This document shows positions 13,034 through 23,149 of a stretch of DNA of 64,000 bases, in pieces. The DNA is from Saturnia japonica. Its lineage: Eukaryota > Arthropoda > Insecta > Lepidoptera > Saturniidae. Position numbers and translations under genes: made by a program. Under the pieces are notes generated by a model that made no database searches, was not told where the DNA came from, and was given only the letters and a program-made list of their open reading frames with translations. The DNA lies in NCBI GenBank assembly GCA_033032175.1, contig CM065329.1:11600985-11664984 (forward strand). The letters run 5' to 3'. Within the stretch, counting starts at the first letter, position 1. The number at the start of each line of letters is the position of its first letter.

Positions 13034-16000
13034 AGTGAATGTGTGATTGCATATTCAAAGACAATCGTACTTAAGGGAGCTGACTTGTCGCACTTTTATT
13101 TTTATTTTTTTAAAGACCAATCAATACCTTTGGTAACGATTCCAAGAATTCTCTATTCAGGACCTCGGCGGATTTCGTGACGACATCCTCTTTGAATTCG
13201 CCGGTTTCGTTGTCGATGTTCGCTTTGGTTTCGATCCTCGGCGAGGGAGTCCGGAGCCGCTTCTCCGGCAGCTCAGGGCGAATCTCGACGACCTCCCTGA
13301 GCGGGGAGTCGCTCACCTCTATCGTGTCTATTGTCTGTGGCTCTTCGACTCTCCCGTTGAATTTCAATATCGCACCCTTCCGCCGTTCGTGGTTTTCATA
13401 TGGCAAAAGGAATCTGTTGACAATATATCGCATATTACAGAACGTAAACCATCTGAAACAATCATTTTAAGAAAAGTAGGGAACAGAGAACTTCCTTTGT
13501 AGATTTCTCTGTACTTGGTGTAGTCCGGTACTGGTGGAACACCTTCACCCTACAGAAGATCGCCGTCAAATAACCATGTGTTGTGTTTCTGCGGTGAGTA
13601 GGGTGTCCTGAGCTTCTTGGGGTTGGGGGTTCTAGGTCGGCAACGCGCTAATTATACACCTACTAAACATTCCTTATGAATCACTTCGTTCACTGATAAA
13701 ACCGTATGAAAATCCGTTCGTAGTTTTTGAATTTATCGCGTTCAAAAATACAGACATAATATAGTATGATCAATATATATATATAGAACAATACCGTGTG
13801 ATATAAGTTTATTACCTTTCGTAAAGGTTCCTCGCCGCGGTCGGTGAGTGAGCGCACACCGTCGACCAGAGTCTCCGCCGGCAGACCGCGCCGTATCCAC
13901 CTCGCGACACTACCGACCAGTACAGCCAACGTAATGAACCTACAAAACACATCATTACTATATGTTCCACCTGCTATTTGAACTCTGATGGAGACATCTG
14001 ACTTCCAAGTCAATAAGCAAATAGTTTTATTCATAATTCATTTCATTAGTAACTCGTTCAATTTAATAGCATATTCAGTTTACAACTCAATCATTTTACT
14101 CGGTATATCTCTAGGTTGTTTAATTTATAACTCCTTCAATTCACAACACAGTCAATTTAAAACTCATCACATTTATAACTCGTTCGATTTACAATTCAGT
14201 CTTTTTATAACTCAGACAATTTTTGTACTCGTACAACTTGTTCCTTTTGCAACTGTTTCAATTTCCAACGAATTAATCTCATTATCCAAAAATTTAATTT
14301 CCAGAGCCAAATGAGACTAGACGCTTGAAAGGCTCGGAAGAAGTATAAAATAGAGAGACAAACAATACACAACTTACAGTCTTTTAATGAGTGCCCTTTG
14401 AAAGGCTCCCCTCTGTCTTTGTAGAACTGTTTGAGGGTGACAAGGAACGCCTTGTCCTCGGCCGTCTCGTTAGGTTTCTTCTCCGCTGGCTCCTCTTCCT
14501 CGCTGTGCTTTCCCGAAGCTCCGTTGCGAAGCGATAGCCTCCGAGGAGTCTGGTGATGTCAAAACACTTTAAATTAAAGTTTACAATTCATTTTAGGATA
14601 TTAGTGGAATCGTTGTTGTCCAACGACTGATCGCAACGTGTGTGACTGTGTCGGAGTCAGCCATGGTTTTTTAAACGAGTTCAAAAAGGAGGAGTTCTCA
14701 ATTCGAATGTATATTTTGTTTTATGTATGTTCACCCATAACTTCTTTTTTTATCAACCGATTCCGCTGATTATTTTTTCTTTCGAAAGGGGTTACCTTAA
14801 GGGACCGCCCATTTTTATTTCATTAGCATTGGACCTTCGACTTCCAAGATACACCAGGGAACACCTCAAAATCCCATTGAATTTTTTTTTTTTTTTTTTG
14901 TTCAAAATTGTCTTCTTATAAGCTAGACTCATGGTTCGAGTACCCTCATCGAATGGTAAATGGCCATGTGATAAAACACAATAATAATATAAGGTTTAAA
15001 GTGGGAACTGACTTTCAGTTTGAACTACACCATACGTTTCCGGCAAGCGATTTTTAACCGACATCAAAAATCGACAGAGGTTACTCAATTCGAATGATTT
15101 TTTTTTTAATGGATGTTCATTCATAACTTTTTTGTTTATCAACCTATTTAGATGACTCTTTTTTTGTTTGATAGGGGGGATACCTCAAGTTGAACATTGA
15201 AGTTATTTGTCTCTTTTGTTAAAAATTATCATGGTGGTACCAATATAAACTAACTTAATATCATGCTATAGTTTCATTGCGATGTTTTCCTTCATCGAAA
15301 GTTCAATAGAAAATGTGAACCTCGTCTCAGCCCAAAATGTTTCAGGATATGCGCACCGTGCAGATGTAGAATTTTCTCCCAGCGAAAGTATTCTTTTTAT
15401 TCAACTAATGTAGCAAACAAGCATACGGCCCGCCTGACGGTAAGTGGCTACCGTAGCCTACGGCGTTACCGACTTTAAACCCCCCTAACTCCAAGAACCT
15501 CTGGAAACTACTTGTCGTAAAAATAAAACACAAGGATATTTGGCTGTGATCTTCTGTAGGCTGGAGGTATACCACCAGTCGAACTGCTCCAAGTAGAGAG
15601 AAATCCTCATAAAAATTTCTCTATGTCCTACTTCTTTTTGAATACCCCGAGGAGCTTTGGAAGCCTTACTCGCCACAGGAACACAACTAAACGTATATCC
15701 ACTAGTCGGACTCCATTCCTCTCTCATACTTATGGTATCAGGTCGTTCAAACGAGGAGTGAAGAGGCATTTCAGCTGACTGCCATAACACCGACAGCAGC
15801 CGATGACATTTGTGGACTAAGCCGTACTCAAGAGAGGTAGAACTTCTCTCCCCCGTGGGCTGCCCAACTGGTGGAACCTTGTGTTGCGGTGTTGCGCTGA
15901 GTAGGATTTCCAGAGCACCTTGCGTTTGGTTGAAGATCAGCAACGCGCTCGAGATATCCATGGTGCTACAAAAATATCCTGTACTGTAGTCTTTTAGTCA

Positions 16001-19000
16001 AGCTGGTATAAAGAAGGGAGGCTCACGTCGGGATCGCTGTGGTGTTGGAAGCCTCTATCAGAGTCCGTGGACCTGGAGGAGCGTGACCGGGAGCGGGAGC
16101 GTGGAGCGCGCCGTCGTCGCCCGCGAGGCCTGCCTTTTAGTCTCGGCGCGAGGTGATTGCACACGAACTCGTGACCTTCCAATTCTGGGTACTCGAACGT
16201 GTCCTGCAATATCAGACCATGCGATACTTCGATAAAACTTCACCCTGCGTAAAACCTTTTTTTTTTAAGTGTAACTTATTTTGTTAACAGTAAAAAGAGA
16301 CAAACACAATATCTGTAGGTTTTACTCTGCGAGAGAATGAGATAGAATACATTCATTATACACGGTTAATGGAAGTTTTGATTTTTCAAGACTATGGATC
16401 GTCTTCGAATCGGCCTAGCGGTGTGACGACCAGACTTGTACGCACTGTTGTATGTACAGCACGAGCGGTCGTAAGATCAAGTCCAGCTGACTTAGGATTT
16501 TTAAAAAGTAATTTCTAAGAAGATATTTTTATGTTTTAGAAGTGAACCTACCACACATTAAATGGACACATATTATTTTTAATATTATAGAGACACGTGC
16601 TTTATTTTCCTCAATCTCACCTGATGGTGAGTAAAGATGAGGCTGAAGGTGGAATACGCTCACCCAAAACATGTCTATTCACTCTTCTCTTAAAAACTCC
16701 CAAGTTATCATTATATTAATACATGAAGCAAAAACTTTCTACCCCTTTTTAAGTGTATTGCGTGCACGGAAAACTGTTAGACTTGGCATGGTTAAAGTTT
16801 ATTGGAGAAGGAGTGCAGAAAGCTAAAATTTATCTATAATATCTGTTACTAATATATTAAATTAAATAATACTGCGAATCCTAACCCGACCAGTGCCTCT
16901 GAACTTAAACCCTCCAAAATATTGACATTGTCACTCTATGAAAAGTGACAGCAAATTATATAATATTCATTGTTTATGTTCATACTGCAAATGTCAAACA
17001 GAAAATAGTCTATGAACAAAAAGTCGCTGGTCGAATTTCGATCATTGGGAGACGTCGAGAGTGAAAACCATTATATAGTGATATGCTTCATGCGAATTAG
17101 AGGAATGTCCTCTTCATAAGGGTGCAACTCTTACGACGTCTTGTTGCCTTATGATGCATCGGGGAGGTTGGAATTAAATCTCCAACACTCTTCAAAATGT
17201 AGCATATAAAACACTGAGAGGCAATCTACTCTACGACGATACTCCAGACAGAGAATTTTCGTCTTTGTCAGTGTTTTTTTAATCGTTGTAGCCACAATCT
17301 CATCCGTATATTATGTCCGTCCAGCCAACCAACTGAAACAATCAATTGAATAAAGAGCGGACAACTGGTATTTCCATTATACGGATGACACCAGAAAATA
17401 ATTTCGAGGACCGATGACCAAAAAAAAAAGTTCTCCGGTGTAGAACAAAAGTGCAAATAAGTCTCTGATATTTTTTTTCCCGAATACCAAATTTTAACGA
17501 CATCTGTACCAGGATTATTTGGCCATTATCTACCATCCCTGAGCTTCATTCTTGTTGAGATAGTCGGGCCGTTTACATCGATAATATACATATATCTACA
17601 GTGTTGTAAATTTTTAATTTAGTGTTGTGTTTTGTTGCATTTTGTTTTTTTTTTTTAATAATTTTCATACATCCTCCGCACAAACAATAGCTCCTAGAAT
17701 ACGGCAACGTAACTTTAACTTAATTATTTTAGTTAAAAAAAAAAAAAAATTAAATAAGATGGTCTGTACTGACTATTTGAAATTAAGCGATACGGCGTAG
17801 TTTTGATTATCGCTTTTTTAACCGAGTTCGAGTTAGATGTTCGAGCATAACTTCTTTGTTTATGAACCGATTAAGATTATTCTGTTTTCGTTGGAAAGGG
17901 GATACCTCAAAGATGGTCTCATTTTAATTTAATTAGCATTGAATACACCAGGGAACTCTTCAAAATCATAAAAGTTGGTTTTCCTTTTTTTTGTCTTTTT
18001 TTTATAGTACGCCGGCGGCATCTAGTTGAAGCGACGTGGAAACCAATTATTAATATAGATGTATGTATAAATAATATATCTCGCTTTAAAAGAAAATCTT
18101 AAACCGCAAACAAAATAAAGTGGCTCTTATGCAAATATGAACGCCCCCACTCACCTTACAGTATAGTATCCTGGTGTTGTTGCTGGGTGCGGAGTAGCCC
18201 CCCAACGCCGCGACGAGCGAGTCCCGCAGCCAGTCCGCCTGGATGCCCTCAAGCCTGGCGACCAGCGCGCGGTACCTGCAGTACCGGGGGTACGAGAACA
18301 CCACCACGCCGGGGCTGTCTACGTCCGGTGCTGTAAGTGTCAATATCTATATTTAAAAATGACAAGTGTCTCTGTTTACGAAGATGGTGAGATATGGTAA
18401 TTTCAGAAGTGGGACTTTCGAATGCGTCTGTCGGTGACACATCGGAAGGTAGTAACGTTAATCAGAAAAGCGGTTTACCGCCATTCTGTATTTGCTTATG
18501 ATGTATTTGTTTACCGAAATCTCAGTTTCCTTAACGAATTTCCTTAAAGCCGCTTGCGGTAACAATTCACTTGTAGAAATTGTCACATAAAGAAAAAGCG
18601 TTATGTTCTCTCCATGTGATTTTATATCTATCTCTCTCTGTCTGTTTCTGTTATATACGAGTGTGTATGCATGCGAGTATCGAAATTCGAGCCACCAGAT
18701 TGCAAAACATGGTGCTTTGGACGGGGCCCCTCAGGGTGGTCTCGCGAAATGGGTGCGTGTTTAGTAATTCAATGCTTTATAATTTATTTATTTTAAATGT
18801 GCTGTGAATAATATGTAACAAATAAATTAATGTCGAACATACATCCATTCATGTGTTTTTCATAAATAGGACTGGTTTTTAAATAATATTTCACTTATTT
18901 TTTAACGAAGATATCGTTCCTGAGGTCTCTCATCTCCCGAATGTACAGGTTTATTTACCCGGCTGCGAAAAGGAGAATTATGTTTTTGGCGCGTATGTAT

Positions 19001-19780
19001 GTAGTCTATTTCTTTGACACGCTCTGTAGTCTAAACGGCTTGATGGATTTTAGCATACGAAGTGTCGTTAGATTCGTCTTAATTGTGGAAGTGACATAGA
19101 CTATGTAATATTTAAGTGCGACGTCTGGTATTCAAATAGAAAACAAATATAGGAAAAAAAAATTTTTGTCTCCTTTTTTAACCGACTTCAGCAAAAGACG
19201 AGGGGGGGGGGGAGTCAAATCGAATGCATAATTTTTTTTATGGATCTTCAGCCGTAACTTGTTTGTTAATGAATCGATTTGGATGGATTATTTTTGGAGT
19301 TGGATAGGGACTTCCTCAAGGGTGGTCCCATTTTAATTTCATTTGCATTGGACCTTCAACTTCGAAGAGACACAAGGGATCTCTTCAAAATCATTGGAGT
19401 TGTTGTTTTTTTTTAATTGTCCTGTTTTAATTTCGTTAAACATTGTTTTAATTTGATTAAAATAGATTTTTTTTTTTGGAGCGTTATCGATGCTGGTTTT
19501 GTACGGCTATACAAATGTGACAAACATGGCTATTTGCAGAAATAGTTCAATAGTGGAGTGTCTTGCGGTACTGACCTATAGAATTCTTTTCCTTTTCGAC
19601 GTCGCTGAAGTCAAGTTTCGTGTGATGCAGCGGCTGCGTCGAGTTCGTATCCGCCGGGGGCGCGCAGGACCCCCGCCAGACGGCGCGCAGACCCCACCGC
19701 CACTCGTCGCCCTCGCACATCCAACTCATCAGGTCCTCGGCTCTGACCACCACCTTGTCGTTGATGGCCAGCACCTCGTG
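4032..19780 (-). CDS. ARID5B: ARID5-type AT-rich interactive domain protein, 3' ten exons (partial)
   Basis: Minus-strand exons in transcript order: 19576-19780, 18155-18330, 16027-16203, 14378-14549, 13816-13939, 13128-13413, 11701-11881, 10529-10713, 6851-7059 (or to 7075) and 4032-4595, with stop at 4032-4034. Splice sites are GT-AG and phases agree at every junction except 10529/7059. The order of domains follows vertebrate ARID5A/B: end of a BAH-like region (DKVVVRAEDLMSW), a SYPRYCRYR segment, a LAPRLKGRPRGRRRR basic segment, the ARID domain, then a disordered Ser/Pro/Ala-rich tail. ARID5 proteins bind AT-rich DNA and work with histone-modifying enzymes in the nucleus. The N-terminal exons were not found with certainty; a candidate first exon is at 48483-48531. 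ARID5A versus ARID5B cannot be decided, so the symbol means an ARID5-family homologue. Confidence 0.92.
4596..6850. repeat. ARID5-like intron with family C copy and LINE/RTE-type tails
   Basis: Approx. 5090-5335 is a diverged family C copy. Approx. 5570-5640 has a LINE 3' end (GCCCAACAGTAGAATAACTA). Approx. 5862-6600 starts CTAGCAACCCGCCCCGGCTT, a typical RTE-like 3' region; 6050-6130 resembles the start of the duplicated block at 49.4 kb. No exon. Confidence 0.55.
4751..4756 (+). promoter_or_regulatory. candidate poly(A) signal for PRPF4
   Basis: First AATAAA downstream of the PRPF4 stop. If used, the 3' UTR of about 720 nt lies antisense to the whole last exon of the ARID5-like gene. Confidence 0.45.
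7555..7745 (-). repeat. tRNA-derived SINE, minus strand
   Basis: Read on the minus strand, the segment opens with a consensus box A (TGGCTCAGTTGGTAGCG) at about 7715-7730. The distal part has the GGTCTAGCGTG/AAGTGCAGCTGCCGG-type body shared with 30245-30360 and 39170-39270. No cloverleaf closes, so it is not called a tRNA gene. Confidence 0.5.
7870..9225 (+). repeat. family C repeats flanking a foldback element
   Basis: Approx. 8886-9225 is the longest plus-strand copy of family C: GGCGGGATCTTGAAGTGACA near its start, CATCTTGTTAGGATACTGAA, then GATAATGGCAGTAATGGTCT and a GAAGAAGAAG tail. A partial copy is at about 7870-7995. The full-length mate is inverted at 26390-26690. The end-to-end layout with a simple-repeat tail suggests a short non-autonomous element. 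Confidence 0.6.
8411..8595. repeat. foldback element with perfect 26-bp inverted repeats
   Basis: The 26 bases at 8411-8436 (ending CCTCCGGGATGAAAAGTT) recur as an exact reverse complement at 8570-8595, with 133 bp between. Further inverted motifs occur around it: GCGGGAGAAAAGTA at 8457 against TACTTTTCTCCC at 8662, and the sequence at 8148-8178 against 8725-8752. No protein is encoded. Confidence 0.75.
9226..10528. repeat. ARID5-like intron: poly-G run, family B and family A copies
   Basis: G15 at 9484-9498. Family B at about 9609-9790. Family A at about 10040-10190, apparently interrupted by about 245 bp of other sequence and resuming at 10446-10490 (CACCAGGGAACACTTCAAAA). No exon seen. 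Confidence 0.55.
11301..11338. repeat. poly-C tract
   Basis: C-rich run with 22 uninterrupted C at 11316-11337. It sits in an ARID5-like intron. Length is likely to be unreliable in the assembly. Confidence 0.9.
11498..11700 (-). repeat. internally deleted family D copy followed by family C copy
   Basis: 11498-11575 joins the ATGTTTAAAAATTAAAGTAA end of family D directly to its ACGTGACGTCACCATTCA part, so the middle seen in the 22.4 kb copy is absent. Approx. 11590-11680 is a family C fragment ending in an A/G-rich tail. Confidence 0.6.
11882..13127. other. ARID5-like intron, AT-rich with a GT microsatellite
   Basis: A (GT)n array lies at 12999-13029. Approx. 12370-12500 and 12815-12905 share CGGAAATCTCATTAGGAGTG/GGTATAGAAATTTGATGAAG-type sequence, so they are two diverged copies of one repeat. 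No exon. Confidence 0.5.
13128..14549 (-). other. ARID5B: ARID DNA-binding domain, split over three exons
   Basis: Exons 14378-14549, 13816-13939 and the start of 13128-13413 give a continuous ARID domain: AFLVTLKQFYKDRGEPF, then SLRWLYWSVVSRGGYGAV, LWSTVCAH and NLYERFLLPYENHERRKG. The landmarks of the fold are visible: Phe/Leu of helix 1, RG-P turn, LY..V..RGGY helix-turn-helix core, Trp of helix 5 and the YE..LLPYE closing helix. The middle exon must be read in the frame set by its phase-1 donor and phase-2 entry; the longest open frame there (the one that starts MNKTICLL) is the wrong one. The rest of exon 13128-13413 is acidic and Pro-rich (RPELPEKRLRTPSPRIE). Confidence 0.93.
14051..14245 (+). 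repeat. 16-bp degenerate minisatellite
   Basis: Six head-to-tail 16-bp units run without a gap from 14129 to 14224 (consensus near AACTCRGTCAATTTAY). Two more lie at 14051-14082 and one at 14084-14099, with decayed units between. It lies in the intron between the first two ARID exons. Confidence 0.8.
14550..16026. repeat. ARID5-like intron with two family A copies and a SINE/LINE fragment
   Basis: Family A at about 14700-14900 and 15085-15200. Approx. 15410-15480 has the CGGCCCGCCTGACGGTAAGT motif; approx. 15640-15965 is a transposon-derived stretch ending in GGTCAGCAACGCGCT-type sequence also seen at 13640 and 20000. Its minus-strand 158-codon frame has no protein character. Confidence 0.55.
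16275..16530 (+). repeat. tRNA-derived SINE, copy 1
   Basis: Shares CAGTAAAAAGAGACAAACAC, the CTGCGAGAGAA block and TCGGCCTAGCGGTGTGACGA (box A like) with the copy at 20270-20530. Confidence 0.6.
16715..17060 (+). repeat. family E non-autonomous repeat, copy 1
   Basis: About 345 bp from TCATTATATTAATACATGAA to TGGTCGAATTTCGATCATTG. An inverted copy at 49010-49395 matches along its length with about 10-15 percent differences by eye. No coding capacity; looks like a MITE. Confidence 0.7.
17061..18154. repeat. ARID5-like intron with family A copy
   Basis: Family A copy at about 17815-17990. The rest is AT-rich without a supported exon. Confidence 0.5.
18331..19575. repeat. ARID5-like intron with family B then family A copy
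   Basis: Family B at about 18960-19140 runs straight into family A at about 19175-19420, the same B/A adjacency as at the left edge (there in order A then B). No exon. Confidence 0.55.
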
Positions 19781-19929
19781 CTTAAAAAGAAAAATTATAC
19801 ACTTAACAATTTTCGTGTTGTACTGTTTATATTAGGTTGTGTTTCGAGGAACCGTTCGGCATGATGCCAAGAGTTATTTTCCACCATAGGCTTGGAGTTC
19901 ATCCTCACACTTTGGAACCTAAATGGCCG

Positions 19930-20095
19930 CGAACAGTCCGGTCCGTGAGGTGTTCTTACAGTATGGGATTCTTCAAAAAGGTAGTCGATAGGTTTTAAAG
20001 GGTCGGCAACGCGCTTGTGATGCTTCTAACGTTGCAAGCGCTGCGGTGGCCGCTTATCATCAGGCGGACCGCACGCTTGTTTGCCACCATGATGC
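19930..20095 (+). repeat. short interspersed element with GGTCGGCAACGCGCTTG motif
   Basis: GGTCGGCAACGCGCTTGTGA followed by ATCAGGCGGACCGCACGCTT and GTTTGCCACC: the 3' part of a very common lepidopteran interspersed repeat (family from memory). Related pieces are at 13640 and 15415. Confidence 0.55.
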
Positions 20096-20269
20096 TTATA
20101 AAAAAATCCGTTTGATTTTTTTGATATTTAATGTCAAGCCAAAATAGCTCTTTATAAAACAGCCGTCATGATGGTTTTAGTTTCTTTTGTATTCATACCT
20201 TGGTATCAACACCAAAGTTTAATTACTCTAGTTCATCAAAATGGTATTATTTTAGTTCTTTGAAACGCG

Positions 20270-20540
20270 ATGAAACGAAAAACGACACTAAAAAGAGACA
20301 AACACATACATTTATAGGATTTAGTCTGCGAGAGAACGAAATAGAATACACGGTTAACGCAAGTCCCGAGTTTCACAACTACGGTGGTCGTCGAATTGGC
20401 CTAGCGGTGTGACGACCAAACTTGTACGCAATTGTACGTACTGTGTACAGTACGAGTGGCCGATAGTTCGAGTCTCGATGATTTAGGATATTTACGACAG
20501 ATATTTTTCGTATTGTTATCTAAAGATTTTACTTTTGAAC
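20270..20540 (+). repeat. tRNA-derived SINE, copy 2
   Basis: Box-A-like TTGGCCTAGCGGTGTGAC and box-B-like AGTTCGAGTCTC, about 70 bp apart. Paired with the copy at 16275-16530; a decayed third piece is at 48770-48840. Confidence 0.6.
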
Positions 20541-20802
20541 TGCGCCCATTTTTTTACACTATCTCGGCGAGTTGAAGAAACCCGAAATCCCACTATATCA
20601 GATGTTACAACCCGGTGTATGGTGGCCGAAATCCAGTCAGACACAATTGGGGAGTTGACAACTTTTGGAAAATTGTTTTGAACACTTTGTATGTCGAAAA
20701 CAATATCTATGAATGCATTTTATTTTCAATATTACACCGTATAAATTTATTTATAAATATTTCTCAATTTAAACAAAAAATATGTCAAATAATCGCGTAA
20801 TT

Positions 20803-21050
20803 ATGGTCCCTTAACGTCACCATTCATTTTGTATGATTGTGATTACAGTGACAAGTGTGACAACTCCCGCAAACGTCCAACGTGCATATTTCCTGAATGG
20901 TGACGTCACGTTTTCTAAAGGAAAAATTAAATAAATAAACAATTACTTTTTACAGATTTGTATTGTTTTAGACTTTTTATATATAAACCAATATTAATCA
21001 TTACATTACTTTAATTTTTGAACATACAGTCAACTCGCGGATTGTCGTCA
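20803..21050 (+). repeat. family D repeat carrying a TGACGTCA palindrome, plus strand
   Basis: Begins TTATGGTCCCTTAACGTCAC, includes GACAAGTGTGACAACTC, TGAATGGTGACGTCACGTTT and ends TTTAATTTTTGAACATACAG. The inverted copy at 22445-22741 aligns end to end. Confidence 0.7.
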
Positions 21051-22444
21051 CCACACCTGCACCACTGCATAAAATCAACTATTTATTAAAACACATTTCA
21101 AAATTTAAGCGAGCGAAGTCGCATCAAAATCTTAGTTCTCTAGTATATACCACTCAAACATACCTATAAACATAAAAATGTTTACATACATATAAATACA
21201 TAAGCGGTCGTACATAATTAAAGTGAGTCCAAATAAATCGGGCAAGGTTCAACCCTGGGAAATTACTCGACGCTAGACGGGGGTCGCGTCAGCCGGGATC
21301 CGACAGGGACCGACTCGGGAGGCGCTCGTGTGGGTCGGCCTCACTACGTTTTAAAACCTATTCAAATTAGACTTACATATACACGGGATAGAAACGATAA
21401 TCGTCTCTTATTTTGTTACGTAACATACTAGCTTATTACCGACAATGAAACTCGTGTAAATTTACAAAGATTCATTTACCAAAACTGGTAGAATTATCTA
21501 TATTTTTTCCGAAAGGCCATAATCATATAATTTTTTTCTATATTCTTCTGTTATAATTGACATGAGTCCAAAACAAACATGTGTTATTATTCACCAATTG
21601 TTTTATTGTACTTTACGAAAGGAACATAAAGATTGTGTGTTTAGTTTTTGAACTTCTATGTATCATTAGATGTGCCCCGCCGCTTCACTCGCGTTAAATT
21701 TCAATCCGCTACACATGTCGCAATATTAAAATTATAGAACCTTGAACCTACCGCAATAAACGAGTTGTCTAACCTTTTTTTTTTTTGATTAAACTGATAG
21801 TTCCTTGTGTTTGCACGTTTTATCATACAAATTTTTTATTTATTACTTATAACTTATAACACTTCAAATAAATTAAATAATATAATTGCGTTTTTTTTTA
21901 AATGGTAATCATTGTTCATAATATAAAATAAACAATAAAGAAAAGCTCGCGTAAGTTTCTAGGCCGTCTGCCAAGTAGAGCGACTTTCCGGAGCAGTGGT
22001 AAAAGTCTCTAAAATTTGACGTAATTAAAGGCCTTATATGAATCAAAAATCAAAAATTCTTTATTCAAGGCACTTATGAACGTCCAAACACTACTGTCGG
22101 TTCGGAAAATATCCCAGTCATCGAGAAAAACCGGTAAGAAACTCGCATCGGGTTTTTTTTTTCCAACTATACAAAAGTGTTAATATAAAATAATATCATA
22201 ATTTAGTGGATACTTAATATAAATAATTACATTTTTTATTTTCAGTTTTTATATTACCCCGGTTAACATGAGTGTACTCACTCAGTCCGCCCCTGCGCCA
22301 TTCCAAATGAAGGCTAAGGGGTGGGGGATCAACTAAAATTGCTTTCAAATAAGTAACCAACCCGCTACGATATTCCGCTAAGGATTTGCCATCTCGTTTC
22401 TATATCGTTTTTTAAGTTAATTTCTTAAACTGACAATCCTTGAA
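21051..22444. other. repeat-rich AT-rich stretch, no gene
   Basis: Approx. 21235-21350 is a GC-rich piece like a non-LTR 3' UTR (CCGGGATCCGACAGGGACCG). Approx. 22040-22160 is a TTTATTCAAGGCACTT-type element fragment. Nothing coding is supported. Confidence 0.45.
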
Positions 22445-22741
22445 TTGAATGTATGTTTAAAAATTAAAGTAAATTATTAAGTAATATTGGTCTATAGCTA
22501 AAAATCCTCAAACAATACAAATCTGGAAAAAGTTATTTGTTTATTTACTTAATTTTCCCTTTGGAAAATTATTATCTTTTGTCTGTGAGTCACGTGATTT
22601 GAAAGCGCTCCAGTTAGAAAACGTGACGTCACCATTCAAAAACATGAACCTTAGACTCTTGCGTGAGTTGTCAAACTTGTCACTGTTATCATACAAAATG
22701 ACATATAAAATGGATGATGACGTCACGGGACCATAATGCAA
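22445..22741 (-). repeat. family D repeat, minus strand
   Basis: Reverse complement of the 20.8 kb copy with small indels; contains two ACGTCA-type sites (22625 and 22720). No coding capacity. Confidence 0.7.
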
Positions 22742-22867
22742 CAGTTTTGGAGCGTACCTACTTTTTATTTGGATTAAAAAATATTTTTAAATCTATTGCT
22801 ATTGCTTACTAAACTTTTAAGACTATTAACTAGCAGCAAGCCACGTCAGCATTTTATATCCAAACGA

Positions 22868-22963
22868 GTGGTAGATGAATGTAATGAGCTGGCACAGCAT
22901 ATTATAAGTGCCCCCTCTGTGTTTTCTTTTAAAAATCAACTAGATAAACACTTAGCTAGTTAA
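22868..22963 (+). pseudogene. non-LTR retrotransposon, C-terminal reverse transcriptase remnant
   Basis: Translates as VVDECNELAQHIISAPSVFS then FKNQLDKHLAS and a stop. The pattern N-LP/A..I..APSV.SFKN.LDKH is the usual last segment of CR1/Jockey-type LINE ORF2 proteins. A 5'-truncated copy, followed by an A-poor AATAATAATAAT tail. Confidence 0.7.
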
Positions 22964-23149
22964 ATAGTGCACTCAACAATACAAAATGGAATACAGGCAT
23001 CAGCCTAAGGCTGTTAGTGTATAAGTAATAATAATAATATTGTGCATTAATGAAAAAAATATTCATAGGTATTATTTTCAATATACTAACATATAATTTT
23101 TAAAACAATTTTCCAAAAGTAATCAACTCCCGGTTTAATGGCGGATAAA

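Larger units (their letters stand above)
16027..19780 (-). other. ARID5B: ARID5-like gene: BAH-like end, YCRYR segment and basic/RS segment (three exons)
   Basis: Exon 19576-19780 (68 codons plus 1 nt) begins HEVLAINDKVVVRAEDL and ends LDFSDVEKEKNSI; it aligns to the vertebrate ARID5B stretch around ISEKV/VKLEDL...FKDVLKEK. Exon 18155-18330 carries VVVFSYPRYCRYRALV and ALGGYSAPSNNTRILYCK. Exon 16027-16203 carries DTFEYPELEGHEFVCNHL, then APRLKGRPRG, an Arg run and alternating Arg-Ser dipeptides. In vertebrate ARID5B the ILYC and DTF segments are likewise contiguous, which supports the join. The Arg-Ser run resembles a low-complexity nuclear targeting or RNA-associated segment; its function here is inferred. 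Confidence 0.9.

Noticed and set aside
13690..14034. 114-codon minus-strand ORF (MNKTICLL start)
   Set aside because: It crosses the ARID exon 13816-13939 in the wrong frame; the frame set by splice phases gives the ARID core.
15485..15961. 158-codon minus-strand ORF between ARID exons
   Set aside because: Lies on a dispersed repeat (GGTCAGCAACGCGCT type), lacks splice borders in phase with exons 16027 and 14549, and those two exons already join in phase.
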